Below are positions 36,554-49,339 of a DNA stretch of 64,000 bases, piece by piece. The position numbers were made by a program, and so were the translations under genes. The DNA lies in NCBI GenBank assembly GCA_963556305.1, contig OY745772.1, forward strand, positions 1,488,001 to 1,552,000, in the 5' to 3' direction. This DNA is from Platismatia glauca. Its lineage: Eukaryota > Ascomycota > Lecanoromycetes > Lecanorales > Parmeliaceae. The notes under the pieces are model-generated. The model was not told where the DNA came from. It saw nothing but the letters and a program-made list of their open reading frames with translations, and did no database searches. Every line of letters starts with the position of its first letter. Positions within the stretch are counted from its first letter, which is position 1.

Positions 36554-36887
36554 GTTGGGTGGTCAGGATAGATGTAAATGTGAATGTGAATGGCGAAGAG
36601 GATCAAGGGGTGAAGATGGAAATAAATAATCTTATAATGTAGAATCGACCCCTCGGACCCTGAGCTTGGCAACGTCATTTGGTGGGGCGGAGTGTGGCTT
36701 GTGACACAGCCTCGCTCAAGTCGTCAACTCGTCAAGGCTGCCTTCGTACAACAATATCAACCGAACATCTTCAACTTACGACTTACGACTTCACCAATCA
36801 CATCTTCTATCCTTCCAACAATAATACATCTCGAAATAGAAAAGCATACATACAACCCTCTTCAGCACACGTACTCCTCAAGCCACC

Positions 36888-37255
36888 ATGCCTCTCGTCG
36901 TCCCCGGCCTCATGAGCTCAGGCGGCTCCAACAATAACCAGCAAGAGGATTGGATGAACAAACTCATAGGGAAGAAGCTCACAGACAGCACTCCTGATGC
37001 TACGGTTGACTCCACACTACTGATCGCGTCATGTCGTGGCTGGATGAGCTGACGAGGACGTAGAGTTTTGCAAAGCAAGATCTGCCCAAGGAGCATAGGG
37101 TCATAGAGCATGGGAGTATGGTTGCGCAGGATTTCAAGCCGGATAGGTCGGTTTCCTATGGTGGCTACTGTGAATGAAAGATAGCTGACGATGGGAACAG
37201 GTTGAATGTGCATCTGGCAGAAGATGGTACTGTCAGAAACGTGGACTACAAGTGA
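36888..37255 (+). CDS. Small protease inhibitor of the I78 (elastase-inhibitor) type
   Basis: Three short exons, 36888-37004, 37064-37146 and 37201-37255, give 84 residues. The first intron uses a GTTGAC donor (59 bp), the second a GTCGGT donor (54 bp). The product begins MPLVVPGLMSSGG, has QEDWMNKLIGKKLTDST, and ends with a region containing DLPKEHRVIEHGSM, FKPDRLNVHLAEDGTVRNV, the hallmark of Inhibitor_I78 proteins such as the Aspergillus elastase inhibitor. There is no signal peptide, consistent with cytosolic members. The gene is easy to miss because each exon is tiny. Start context CCACCATGC is good. Confidence 0.88.
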
Positions 37256-37416
37256 TTGTCTCGCAAAACGGTAATAGGGACGGGCGTGGTTGGCACCAAG
37301 TCGCTACTTTTAGTTCTTGCATGGCGGTGGCAGTGTTGTAATGCAATGAAATCTTTAGTAGTCAGCAAAGCAGATGCGATTTCCGTGAATCATCCTAAGA
37401 ACACGAGCAAGCCTAT

Positions 37417-40400
37417 TCAGAGCCCAAAGTCATCTCCTACAGCGTCTAATACCTCCCTTAACGCCTTCGTCATTTCCTCGTCCCTCCAAGCAGCCTTTAA
37501 CGCCTTCGTCACCAATGGATACAGTCTATGCAAGTGCTTCTTATGCTCCGAAGTGATCCCTGGCGCAGCAGGTATGGCTCTTGGTTCCGAGTCCAAATCA
37601 ATTAATTTGCGCAGGACATGCAGCATTTCTTTCCTTTGCGACCATGGCTGGGGCATACGCCCTCGCAGCGGATGATCCATGACATATGCTTTCAGTGTAA
37701 GGCCTGCACGCAAGATCAGGTAGGGAGCAGCTGCTTGTGCTAGTCGTACGCGCTCAGGCGTACCGTCGTGAGTAGCGACGAGACCGAAGAGCTCATCGAG
37801 GAGCATGTAGCTTAGCTTGGACCGAGGCGAAGGCGGAAGATCTTGGACTCGGCCAATGTGTGTGCTTCGTAAGCCCTCAAGAAGCTCCTGGTCGGGCCTG
37901 GCAAGGTCGTCTGGGTGGGGCTCATGTATTATCGAATTCCTGAACAAAGACTCCACATATTTCCGTCGTACGGCATCAGATATCGATGACGACCCAAGGG
38001 CTGGTATGATGAGCTTCTGTAACCTCGTAAAAGCGTCGACGTCAAAGACTTGATCTTTGGGGATCTCTTGCCAATGGGCGCACGCTTCGCAATCAGCCGA
38101 TATGATACCATCGCTAATTCTGACGACCACTTCCCAAAACGGCGAGCTGAATTTTTGGCCATCTTCAGACACATGGATTGTAGACATCGATGCTTCCAGT
38201 ATCATAAGTGTCGTCGACGTAGCCTTTCGCCAGGGTGTTGGCCCTTTGCCTTCGGTCCGCCACTTATATTTGAGGTGCAACGGTATAGCAAGGGCAGAAC
38301 AGGCCTCAGTAACTAGATCTGTGGCATCGACATCAGATCTTGTAACATGCTTAGTGATGCAAGCTTGGAGAAGATCCATTGCAGATTTTGATAAAGCAAT
38401 ATACGTTTGCGCTTTTCCTGAGGATTGGCCTTTCTGTTCATAAGCTAAAGTCACGAAGCCATCAATAGATCCGGCGAGCTCTGGCACCAGATCTGAATTT
38501 TTGGTGGGTATCGAGTTTAGAATCTCCAATACTAGTCCCTGCACAGGCGTTGTACGATCAACATCTGTGCTGTAGGCTGTAGCATTCGATTCCACGACAC
38601 AGGCTCTTAGTTGCAACACGATTGTGTACGTCTGATCGAGTTGAAGGTCTTGCCCTATCAAGCGTAAGAGCTGCCGTAGGCAAAGCATATAGGACATCAG
38701 GGCATCCTGATTGCCATTCTTCCTTTTAGAATCATCGACGTGAGAGACAGGATTACCTTCCTTCCACAATTGCCACGCCTTGAGCAACAAAGGGTTCCCC
38801 AGGCCTTCGAGGCCCTCGATTTCAGTAAGAATCTTGCTCATTCCGATAAAGACAGCGTTGCTAACAGTCAGTGACTGTCGTTTCAAGCACCCAATGAGTT
38901 GCCCAAAAAATTCCTGGAACACTGACGCCAGCGTTTCGTTTCCTTTAAAATTGTCCAGCCACTGGGTAGACAGGCCCGACAGGCCTTCGATCTCAACTAT
39001 TGCTGTCTCATTCCAGCTGTCTGTCAACTCCTCACCCGGGTCGGACTGCGAAGATGTGTCCGACGCCAAACGTCGCAGCTCATTCGACTCGAGCAGTTTT
39101 ACGAGGACGATGTTGAAACAAGTTTTGACTGCTGCGGCTGATAATTGATCACTGCAAGCGTCGAAGATCCTGAATAGTGTATGCAGGGCACCTACACTTC
39201 TGTGTTATTGACTGACACCTGTGCGGCATCTTCAATTTTACTTACTATGGCGCACTTCGGGTCTACCATCAGTAGATAAAAGTGTCAAACGTTGCAAAAG
39301 GTATAGCCACAGAGCCTGGGTCGACTTCTCGTCATTTGGAGCTTTTGCCCAGTGCTTCAAGTCGCCTTCCGTTGGACGATGCGTGTTTAGAAAATTGAAG
39401 TCAATTCTTCCGCCGTCGCGTTGTAGAAAGTCAGAAACATTTCGAAAGAACGTGGCTGTCTGTTGATATCATCAGTGATCTGCCAGGTCCATCACTCTTT
39501 CTATGCACTCACAGTAAGGGAGATGTTCAAGTCCTGATCTTGAGCACTAAAGGAATGAAGGGTATCTAGCAGGGACAGTATATGCGAAGGCGGGACAGAG
39601 CTTAGAAAATCGGAACAAATGAGCTGTAAGGATCCAAATGCAGAAGAGACAAGCTTTGGCGACCGAGGACGAGGCGAGGTTGCAACAGTCGTGTGGTCGT
39701 TTATTGGTGTTGCGAAGATGCTGTTGATGATTGTAAGAACGCTGGTCCATCCAATCTCGAGTGAATCACCACAGTGCTCAAGAGTTGACCGCAAAGCTTC
39801 TAATGAGAGTCGATGTATCTCGATTTCGCAGCTCTGGGAGTTCCTCGAGCTCTGCGGTCCAGGAACGCTGAGGCACAAGACTTCGTTCGCCAAGGCTTCT
39901 AGGCTTCTGCCTCTAATGGCGTCACGCTCTTCCGAAGACAATTCCTCTTCAGATACAGCCACGACTACAACTAAGTCGTCCAAAACTCTTGCTGCTTTGA
40001 TGCGAACGTCCGAGGGTAGGTGACCGTTCCTCAAAACGCCGGTAAGCTTCTCAAGAAGGAAGTCCCAACCTGTCTCCGTCGTCTCTGGTTGAAGAAGTCG
40101 TACGACATTACTTTGGACTGCATCATCGATCTTTTCTAGCACGAATCCACTACTGTGACCTGCCACATTCGCGTCCATAGCAACGCCGGATACGCTGCGC
40201 ACCTTCTGGTGCTTTCGTGCTGCAGGTTTTGCTTTAAGCAGCCCATCGATAGGTGCCCCTTCTGGTGAATCATCGCCAACCTGGAGCAGAGAGCAAATAC
40301 ATGTTAGAAAATCCATGAAGGCTTGGCTGGGCAGGTCAGCCGTGCTCTCAAATAACCTGGATGCAGCAGTCTCAGCGGCAGTGATTTCTAGTCTTAAGTC

Positions 40401-42833
40401 ATCCGCACCGTCCCCAATTTCTGAGGCAGAGTCCTTTTCCAGTCCACCTGTTGATCGTCTGCTCTGCTTTCGGCGCCCCGGTACGGCAAGAGATATGATT
40501 AGATCTGCCTGCTGGAGAGTTTCAAGGATGATTGTCCAGGATCGATGCAACACCGGACCCAGAGCAATTCCAAGGTTCAGGAGAGCTCTTAAGCAGAGAA
40601 GATGTCGGGTGTTCAAAGTAGGCAATGAGAACTCTATAGATTTTCGAGGCTGGCGATGTTTACTACTCGGTGCTGGGCTCGAGTCATGGTCACTGTCGGT
40701 AATTTCCCCTGCTAGAGATGCAAGTTCTTGTCCATTGGTCTGCTGAGGTGCTAGGGTGGTATTTATCAATGGCACAGCGCTTTTACCGAGGGTTGTTAGA
40801 AACGCATCTCTTGGAGTCGCAAGATCGAGAAGGCCCGCGATTTGGGTAAATTTTTGAAAAGATCTAATGAGTGCATGATAATTGTCGGAGTCCAAGGTCG
40901 CGTTGAGATACGTAGAAGAGGCTGCAAGCAACGCTGGCCAGCAATTTTCCACCATGTGGCCGGAGGTCAAGATCTGAGTATACAAAACTTGATCCTTGAG
41001 CGTAAGAGGGTTGACAGGCATTCTGCGGCCCCCGAAAGAATGGGTCCTTTCGACCTTCTTTTCTGCCTGGCTTTCTGCCGCTACATTCTTCAGAGTCGGC
41101 TGTTTTCGTTTCGCCTTGTTTTCTGTGGGTACGGTAAATGGCAGCAAAAAACGTGCGAGACCCTCAGAAAAGGTGGTGATGCAAGTCAAGGCGAGACTGT
41201 AAATGTAAGTTGCAGGTAGTGTCGGGGGTTCTGATTTATCCAATTGGTCAATGCACGGTATCCTGATGATACTCCATTGAGAGCTTATACCAGGCCTATT
41301 GGTGTTGTCTTCCAAGGGAATAGTGCCAATACCTATCAAACCACCAGCCTGAATAGCGGCTTGCTCGTCTGAAGTGTCATCTTGATTAGTTGAGACAGGG
41401 ACTGAGGACTGTTGCCCCAGTCCAATGATGGCGGGCTTTTCGGAAGCTAGTCGTACAAGGCCCCCCAAATGGTCACGAATGATGTTCCTTTTTTCCTCTG
41501 CTTCGTCATAGTGAGCGTAGATGCTCCTGACTAGCGTAGGATCAGAATGGATTCCTCGATAAACTTCAAGGCAAAGAGCACGCTTCCAAAGACCGGCAGC
41601 GTCAGGGTCAAGCATATGGTTCAGTAGACTCAGTACTATCTCGCATTGAGGTGCGAGTGCAAAAAGTAGCCGACTAACGATCAGTCGGAGAAGCCTCATC
41701 GTGCGGACGGTGATCGAGAAGCTTGATTTCTCGGACAAAATCTTGAGTATCAATGGCATCAATCGGATACGTAAGATATGAATCTGATCCGGATGAGCCA
41801 TGACAGTGTCCGCATGATTTGCAAGTATAGACTCCAGTAACTCTAGGCCGTAATTTTGAGCAAGATTTACTGCAGGAAGAAATTTCGGCTTTTGTCCATC
41901 AGTCAAGAGACAGACGTCATCCAGGAGCTAGAAGAAGGCATCAGAAGAACTTCTCCAGAGCACACAACCTACGGCACCCAATATATGCGAGAACAAAAAT
42001 CCACGTACATGATATGCATCTAGTGCCGTGCCATATACAGTTGTCGTGCCATCTGCAATTGGAACCTCGACAGAGGGCTCATGCTCAAGCTGTTCATCTG
42101 TATCCTATGAGTTTTGAGGCATGTGGATCTCTGCACGTGACAAACCATTTTCTTTTGCAGCTTTCTCCAAGGTAGAGCTCACGAGCTGCTGTATGGCAGC
42201 CGCTGCGGTATTCGACACAACAGCAGTTCTGCTACTGTACAAAAGAAAGCAAACCTGGAAAGCTGCCACCAGTAGCTGGCCACTCAAGCTGCTTGCATAG
42301 TTCTCCAGCAAGGATGGAAGCGCCTGCAGCACCTTGAGCTGAATATCGAGAGCTATGGCGAGTCAATGACGTCAATGACCGACAGAGGCAGAGTCAAAGC
42401 TGTATAAAGTACCTAAAGTCGAGCATTCTCGAAAAGCTCCTAGGACCTCAGCCAAGGTTTCCTTGGACAATGCATTGGCAACGACTATTCGTTGTAGGCA
42501 GACAGCGGCGGTACCTGCAAACTTTGGGTTGCGAGTACTGCAGGCGAGCAAGAACGGTTTTACGAACGTCGGCCGACATTTCAGATCTCTTTCAAAGTCA
42601 GTCTTTTCTCAGCAGCTCGAGAATCCAGACAGACCTGCAGCTATTTGAGCTTCAGATGTTCTTGGGAGAGCCTTCAGATCATTCAGTGACTTCTCAGCAG
42701 CCTGTACACCATATCAGCAACAATGGCATTGTCTCCGGTGGCAATGTAAACGTGCCGCTCTCAATTCTGGGTTCTTCCTTTTGGACTCTTGTATTAGAGT
42801 TGACAATTCAGAGGTGAGCAATTGGGCGGTCAT
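37417..42833 (-). CDS. MON2: Mon2 homologue, Golgi/endosome trafficking scaffold (Sec7-related without GEF domain)
   Basis: A large multi-exon gene of roughly 1,650 residues. It starts at ATG 42833 with TAQLLTSELSTLIQESKRKN (DCB region), and continues through PTFVKPFLLACSTRNPKFAG, VLQALPSLLENYASSLSGQL and AYH before a central exon 41937-39501 with KFLPAVNLAQNYGLELLESI and YSLALTCITTFSEGLARFLL. The 3' exons carry RNVSDFLQRDGGRIDFNFLN and a long alpha-solenoid end to the stop at 37417. Mon2 works with Dop1 and the flippase Neo1 at Golgi/endosome membranes. The first junction fits a GC-AG intron. Near 42104-42151 an in-frame TAG must be removed by a short phase-1 intron of about 48 bp (GTTTGT donor). 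Other introns lie near 42.7, 42.6, 42.4, 39.5 and 39.2 kb. Confidence 0.88.
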
Positions 42834-43213
42834 GGTCGATCCACATCCATTGAAAAGCAGCTGAGTACCACAACCTGAACCTATGAGAAATAATACAGCT
42901 TGCTTGCATAAAGAATGAATCACACTCTAAACGAAGAGGAAATGCATTCAGTGAAGAAGAATGATGCCAGCAAGTAACAAGCTGGACTTGGTGCCTGAAG
43001 CAGAAAATTACCGCTAGACCACTGCTGGTATCGTAATCTAAAGTGGGCTTTTGCCAAGTGCACTCCACTGCTCGTGCACCAGTGCACCACAATTCTGTCA
43101 CCTTCCTTGTCACCTTTGCTGAATCCAAGCCTCTTCGTTCTCTCCTTTTATCCATACACAGAGCCCATCACCTAGTCCAACCCGTTTGGTGAACACCCAA
43201 AAATTCGGCGGAT
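42834..43213. promoter_or_regulatory. Shared divergent promoter of MON2 and MMS2
   Basis: 380 bp between two head-to-head starts. No canonical TATA box noticed; contains a CCATTG at 42849 and a CACTGCTCGTGCACCAGTGC dyad at 43068-43087. Confidence 0.4.
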
Positions 43214-43855
43214 ATGAGTGCGAAGGTACCCAGGAACTTTCGTCTCTTGGAAGAGTTGGAGAAGGGCGAGAAGGGGCTTGGAGCAGGTGCGCTCTAGGAT
43301 CGAGGCACATTGCGGGTTGGAAGAAGGCTAATCATAGTGTCATAGAGGCTTGTTCCTATGGGCTCTCCGACGGAGATGATTTGTTGATGTCGAATTGGAA
43401 TGGCACGATACTTGGGCCCCCTCACGTATGTTGGACGTCTGGCACGCTGCTGTGGGACATGAGGGTTGATCATTTACTCAACAACAGAGTGCTCATGAGA
43501 ATCGAATCTACAGTCTGAATATTCACTGCGGAGAAACCTACCCAGACACACCTCCAACCGTCCAATTCGTCTCGAAAATCAATCTTCCCTGTGTTGATCA
43601 GAGGACTGGGAAGGTGAATTAGATTCTCAAGAGTACGAGCTGTTATTGATAGATTTTAGGTGGACCCGCAACGACTGCCATGTCTGTACCAGTGGAAGAG
43701 GGAGAACACAATGGAGACAATTTTGATCGAGCTGAGGAGGTGAGATGTCTACTTTGGCGGCCCCATGCCAGTACGGCTGATCATATATCCCTAGATTCAT
43801 GGCATTACCACAGCATAAGAAGCTATCTCAGCCTCCCGAAGGCTCCACCTTCTGA
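43214..43855 (+). CDS. MMS2: Ubiquitin-conjugating enzyme variant (UEV) Mms2
   Basis: Five exons, 43214-43286, 43346-43425, 43488-43613, 43660-43739 and 43795-43855, join in phase to 139 residues, the normal UEV length. The product starts MSAKVPRNFRLLEELEKGEK, then YGLSDGDDLLMSNWNGTILG, HENRIYSLNIHCGETYPDTP, VQFVSKINLPCVDQRTGK and WKRENTMETILIELRR. UEVs keep the E2 fold but lack the catalytic Cys; Mms2 pairs with Ubc13 to build K63-linked chains on PCNA in error-free post-replication repair. The gene is intact. It is easily lost in frame-based calling because its exons are all under 130 bp. Confidence 0.95.
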
Positions 43856-44150
43856 TTTCCGAAATGGAGGAGTGATGGAATGAGGGAAACAGGTCACGAA
43901 ATTATGACCAGCGGGCGCTGTCGGTCCCCACATTTGCATGGCTGGCGCACGAAACCACTTCCAAGATAGCACTTTTCGAGATAGATAGGCGTAGCCAGTG
44001 CAAATGTATCATCGAGACTTCTTCCAAGAGTAGTAGTTTGCGTTGGCACGTGATCTCAGAATGGGTTTAGAGCCCGCCACGATGATGACCGATCTCCTTC
44101 CTTTTCCCTCCATCACCAAATGATAGAAATTTACAAGCATGGGACTTTGA

Positions 44151-45396
44151 ATGTCAAGGTACCTAATTGCTAGAAAATCAGGAGTGCATCGCGCTGCATG
44201 TACGTAACAGCATAGTCAGTTGCATGCTACTCCCTAACCATGCTCAGGCTTTGCGCTTTACCGCGCGTTGCTCCGGCAGAAGCATGAACTACAATTGAAT
44301 GAACACCAGCAGCGCCTCTTTCGCAAGCCAATACGGATTGTCTTTAGGCGAAATTCGAAGCTCCAGAGCCCATCTCAGATCTCTGCAGCCCTTCAATTGG
44401 GCTATAGGGTGAGTCTGAGAAATACGGAGCGTAGTCTTGGATGCTCTAACACGAACGCAGACGCGTGAAGGACTTCACGATGGCGTAACACGACAAAGTA
44501 TCCTGAGTCGAATTATCGAGCTCGCAGCTCCGCCGAGAACGAGCGCGGCGCTCGAGGACCTCTCCTCGTCGCCTAGAACCAAGACTGCTCGAGCGCAGAA
44601 GGCCCCGAAAAGACATGCCGCAGCATACCCTGGCGCCACGCGTGCCCTCGCCCGTCCATTCCAAAAATTATCCGGCCGTCGACACGTCCCGGTCCTGGTC
44701 AACGCCAACAAGGTGCCTTTCCTCCGGCTAAAGAAACCCCAGCCCCCCTTCCTGAGCCGCGTCATACGCGATATCGTTGCGACGCGCGAAGCCCGAATCA
44801 TGGTAGCGGAGAGGTTGACCGACGAGCTTTGGATCGCCGAAAATGAAGACCAGTGGGACCAAATTCTCAATGAACAATCTGGATTGGCTTATAGGGGCCC
44901 ACAGGAGGATTCTTGGCATCGTGAAGTCAAACGAGCCATTGACAAGAATCACAAATCCCAAGTTGAAGCTATACAAAAGCGTGCCGATGTTGCTGCCGAG
45001 ATGTACGCTATCGTTGAGAAAGAGAAAGTGTTGGCAGAAGAGGAAAAGTTGAGGATAAGGGATGGAAAGCATAAAGCGAGAAAAGCGAGACGGCTAGCTA
45101 GGAAGCAATTGACGGAGCCAGAGGTCCAAGAGACGCTGTATCCGCAAACCGAGAAAAATTTCAAACAAGAAGCACTGTCTGAGACAGAGGGAGTGCCGAA
45201 GCAAGGTCAAGAAGACGCTCGACAGCTGAACACTGAATGGCGCAAAAGAGGAGATAAGCACAGAACCTCTGAAGAACAAAGGCGGCTTGCTGAAGCTAGT
45301 CTCTTTGATGAAGAGATAGCCAAGATCGAAGAGGCAATAGCCAGAAGCAAAGAAGAAAAAGCCGAAAAGGAAGCCGAATGGCTGAAACGGATATAG
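44151..45396 (+). CDS. LYR-motif (complex 1 LYR family) mitochondrial-type protein
   Basis: Three exons, 44151-44199, 44248-44408 and 44461-45396, with introns of 48 and 52 bp, give 381 residues. The first junction creates CFALYRALLRQ, a clear LYR motif, and the intron has a CTAAC branch site just before its AG. The middle part has HVPVLVNANKVPFLRLKKPQ, a block I associate with fungal LYR-domain proteins. The C-terminal half is a long charged helix rich in Lys/Glu/Arg. LYR proteins help Fe-S transfer and assembly of respiratory complexes or mitoribosomes. After the TAG the frame stays open and coding-like to about 45568, so the stop could be a recent change or an unseen intron could extend the protein. 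Confidence 0.72.
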
Positions 45397-45738
45397 GGAA
45401 TAGCTGCCTTTTGGGACCAGAAGCTCAACGACAGAGCAAAGCACTCTGCCAAAAAGCGACTCGGCTCGGATGAGCAGGAAATCTTGGGGATGGATTCCTT
45501 CTCTGAAGGCCCCAGCCCTCCAGATTGCAAGACGAACGGATTACAACAACGTACAGCGACAGCTTGAATACTCACCGCTATTGGAAGAGTTAGGAAAAGC
45601 CAGCGGCCTGGCATCGGATGCATAGTGGAGTGCTAAGACTGGACATTAGAGGTCGAATATACTTCGACCGTCACTACACGAACAGAAGACCAAGAGTCCC
45701 CAACAGAGAGGCCAATCTTAATCCCATCAAGGTTCCCC
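45397..45738. other. Intergenic between convergent genes
   Basis: 342 bp between the ends of the LYR gene and kynurenine formamidase. The first 170 bp remain open in the LYR frame after its stop. Confidence 0.4.
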
Positions 45739-46724
45739 TTACACCCTTGCCTTCTCAACCAACAACGCAATCGCGACGCCCACACACCTCCCCACCGCCG
45801 CCCCGTCCCTCACAACCTGCGAATGCGTCCCCTCAACCTCCACCAACCTCACCACTTCCCCTCTCCCCGCCCTCTCCCTTTCAAGTACCCCAATCAACCT
45901 CTGCCCCTGCTCCCACTCCACATACTCATCATCCCTACTATGTCCCACAACCACAGCCTCCACCCCATCTCTAACCCTCCTCTTACACCTCAACACATCC
46001 CCCCTCTCCCATCCCCTCTCCTCTTCGGGCCCGAATGCCCCCGTAGTAAAAGCAGTATACAACTCCCGCAAGTGCGGATGCGCGTCCCGGCATGCCGTGA
46101 AGTCGTAAATGCCTTCGAGCGTAACAACAGCCTTCAACCCATCCATCCCCCCTTCCCTCCCCCAAATCCCCCCTTCCCACTCCTTCCCATCCCCGCCCTC
46201 CGTCCCATCCATCCCCACCATCATAGCCATCGTCCCCCCAACACTATGCCCGCAGACGATCCACTCCCGAAACCACTCCCCGGCCCCCAACCCCTCCTCC
46301 TTCTTCAACCAGCGTATCGCATCCCGCACATCCTCAATCACCTCGGGCCACTTCGCGTTCCGGGCCCCGTCGTTCGGATCGCTCGGGTCGGTGGGGTGGT
46401 TCGGGTAGGGCGAGAGGCGGTAGTTGAGGGAGGCGACGCCGGCGATGTGCGGGTTTTGGAAGAGCGGGGTTAGGGAGGGGATGAGGGATAGGGAGGATAC
46501 GAGGGGGTCGCGGAAGGCGCCGCCGTGGATGTAGCTGGTCGGGATGGGGGTCAGTGGGGGGTGGGGGTGGGAGGGGAGATGGGAGGGAGGGATGGGGGAG
46601 GGTACACGAGCCAGTAGGATGGAGAGGGGAGGGGGTGGGTGGGGGTGTGGATGTCGAGGGTGTTGAGGGTGGATTTGGAGGAGTAGGGGATTGAGAGGCG
46701 GGATGTGTAGAGGGCGGCGGACAT
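45739..46724 (-). CDS. BNA7: Kynurenine formamidase (arylformamidase)
   Basis: Hydrolyses N-formyl-L-kynurenine to kynurenine and formate in tryptophan catabolism and NAD synthesis. Two exons, 46724-46606 and 46534-45739, with a 71 bp intron, give 304 residues. The alpha/beta-hydrolase fold shows YIHGGAFRDP (the HGGxW-type oxyanion block), LNYRLSPYP, the nucleophile elbow VCGHSVGG, GIYDFTACRDAHPHL, then the acid in GHSRDDEYV and the His in EGTHSQVV. The strand encoding it is strongly C-biased, which makes overlapping spurious frames on the other strand. Intact. Confidence 0.9.
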
Positions 46725-47044
46725 GGGTATCGGTTTACGGGGTTTGATGTTCCTGTATCTGAACCGCGAGGTAGGATCAGGATGGGTTTATTCTGCTCGG
46801 ATCTACAAGCAATCACGTCCCACACATTTCATTTCCCCACCAGTCCCTGCAGCCCCAAGCTCTCCTATACTTTACGCCTGAGATCACGAGCTAAGCGCGT
46901 GGCACGATTAGGTAGGGTAAGCCGCGCCACACTTTCTCTTAGTTGTGGCTAGTACCCAATACCCAACACCCAACCGGATGCGATGGATAAATTCAGGGAA
47001 GCCGAAGAAATTGTAGTAGAGTACCCTACAGCTTGCTCAAGCGT

Positions 47045-48307
47045 TTACACTGTTGTATCGATGTGAGACCTGTTTGAAAAAGACCCATTCCCTTGTATGG
47101 CCTCGTTGATCACCACAGGCGCTCTTAGTCGATAGAGATAACCATTCTTATCAACCCCGAAGCCCAACTGTACCAGCTTGCTGAGAAGGCCCTGAAAAGC
47201 TACCGACTCGGCATTGTCCCACCCACGGTCACGACCGACGCTTGTCACATAGAGCCAGCCTCCGCTGCCCACTTGCTTCACTTTCGGGCTGAAATAGTCT
47301 TCGGTGTCGCCACCGTTACGTGTATGGGTGAGCTCGTGTAATATGACCAGCTCCAACAGTCCGTACAGGTCAACGGGGGTGGTTTCCTGCCTTGCCAAAG
47401 ATGCAGCAGCTTCTGGAGGAATATCGACCAGCCATCTACGTCGAGTCAGACTACCTGGGGGAATATTGCGAAGTCTCTCTCCAACTTACGCTGCATTAAT
47501 CTGCTCGCTGCTCGACCATCTTTGCTTAGCGATGTGTGAAAGAAATACAGGACAGAAGCGTATGATTTGAGGTTTCCTGAGGTCGTTCCATTTCAACGTA
47601 TAAGCACCAACGACTTCACCATTCTCGTTGACAGAGCCGTCTCTGCAGGCATAGTAAGTTTCATCGGCCATCTGTGCGTATTGATTGTTGTGTTCCCAAA
47701 AGAAGGCCTGGCCGTTCGAAGAGATCTTGGGCTCCGCATTTATCATTGAGAAACCGCATGAGAACATCTGGCAAGACCTAATTAACAAGGGTCTATTCAT
47801 GATACACATTCCTAAAGAAATCAAAGGGCATCCTGATCATGGGATATGTGACTCACCACTTCATCCCCTCCTACCTCTGTTTTTACATCTGTCACAACGC
47901 CTTGATAAGCACTCATGGCCGCGATACCTGCCAAATTTCCTTGAAGTTTCAATTTGAGTCAGTTCAGATGTGAAGGACGGTATGGTAACAACAACGGATA
48001 CTTACTGATTGCTAGATAGGCTGTGGCCTTTGTAAAAAGGAAGGTTGACGCACGCATCACGTCGCTATTGCCCGATTCGTACAGTTCTACTGCCGTCGCC
48101 GCAAAATCAAAAGCATTGGCCACCGAATCCCGGAAATTTGGCACACCTTGCGAGTCCGAGAGTTAGCTTTTGCCACCATATTGGGATAATGGCAAAGGTA
48201 CTGAGGCAAGAAGCGTCCGTCCACCATGCCCGTGCAACTGCACACCACAGGAGACAGAGAAAACCTATCGAGCCCTTCCTCATCCTCAAACCCAGACACC
48301 TGAGCAT
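47045..48307 (-). CDS. Secreted HExxH metalloprotease-like protein
   Basis: Five exons, 48307-48202, 48146-48006, 47939-47857, 47767-47490 and 47435-47045, join in phase to 332 residues. The N-terminus is a signal peptide (MRKGSIGFLCLLWCAVARA, with an in-frame ATG eight codons upstream). The zinc motif is LVILHELTHTRNGGD (HExxH). Upstream of it lie ADETYYACRDGSV and IRFCPVFLSHIAK, a layout like deuterolysin or lysine-specific metallo-endopeptidase relatives (M35-like), where a Cys-Pro block precedes HExxH. A third zinc ligand is not certain; the Asp of GGDTEDYF is a candidate. Start at 48307 or 48283 is undecided. Confidence 0.75.
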
Positions 48308-49339
48308 GCTCGTGGCTCGGCTTCATGCAAGACACGGTGCTTTGTGAGATATTGATGAGTCGATATGACTGAAGACTCGAGATGAGAGAGATCGACTGAT
48401 AGAGGGATTTGTATGTCGTAGCTGGGTGGGTCACCGATCTCCAAAGATTTCGGCCGAGAAGACAAAGATGCTCATCTATCATCATGTCGACCTCCTCGGT
48501 CCTAATCTGCGGCTCGGTGAATCTTTCCTTGTACGAGGTTTCATTTGGTACAACATTGGTGCAAGGTTTGGGCTTTCCAGTACTAGCGGCGTTTCAGCTT
48601 CTTCTCAACCTTTCCATTGGAGAATTTTGCCGACTTTACCGCGCTGAGATGCCCAAATACTGTACCTCAAGTCATCAACTTCTTGACTTTTCGAACTTCG
48701 TTCTTGAAAGATGATGAGATAGGTGGGCATATCTGTTGAGTGGGTTTTTGCGTCTCGAATCGAGGTCGGAGAATTCGTTCGAGTACCTTGGCGAATAGGT
48801 ACGCTACGCTACCCACGCTAGTTCATCGTTTCATGACTTTCTCCATCTTGATAATCGAAGTCGGCAATGGGGCTGGCTCTCTAGGGGTAGTGAAGGTCGA
48901 CTGATTCTTCCGACATACTCACTCACAGATTCTAAAGAAGACAGAGGAGCAAAAGGAGACTTATTGGTATCAGAAAATCAAAGAAAAAGACCACTTGACT
49001 TTCAGACCAGTATGAGGATCGTTGAGGCTATGAGGACAGCTGTTTGTGGCAGGTTAGGATAGCGGAATGGGATCTTGAGGCCTTTGGCAACGCGCGGTGT
49101 TGCTACCATAATTTTATGGGCCAAGTCATGATGGGGAAAGAAGATGTATTTCTGGCCTTCTAGAAATCCGGCTGTTAAGAAGCCAGGAGAAGCTAATACG
49201 AATCAAGCCGGTCAGTCCTTTTCCAGCCGAGGAAAGTACTACTGCGGATGGCAAGGCCATAAAATATACTCAACATTATCGTGCGGAGTTGCGGCACAAT
49301 TGGTGGTTGATTTTGGAAGAAGCCCTAGCCCTACAATTA
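48308..49339. other. About 1 kb without a recognised gene
   Basis: Promoter side of the metalloprotease and AT-richer flank before the MITE. Short frames only. Confidence 0.45.

Noticed and set aside
42105..42152. Reading the in-frame TAG of MON2 as a pseudogene mark
   Set aside because: A 48 bp phase-1 GT-AG intron removes it without losing family-like sequence, and the rest of the gene is intact.
45823..46473. Plus-strand Pro/His-rich frames opposite kynurenine formamidase
   Set aside because: They mirror a strongly C-biased real gene with intact hydrolase motifs on the other strand.
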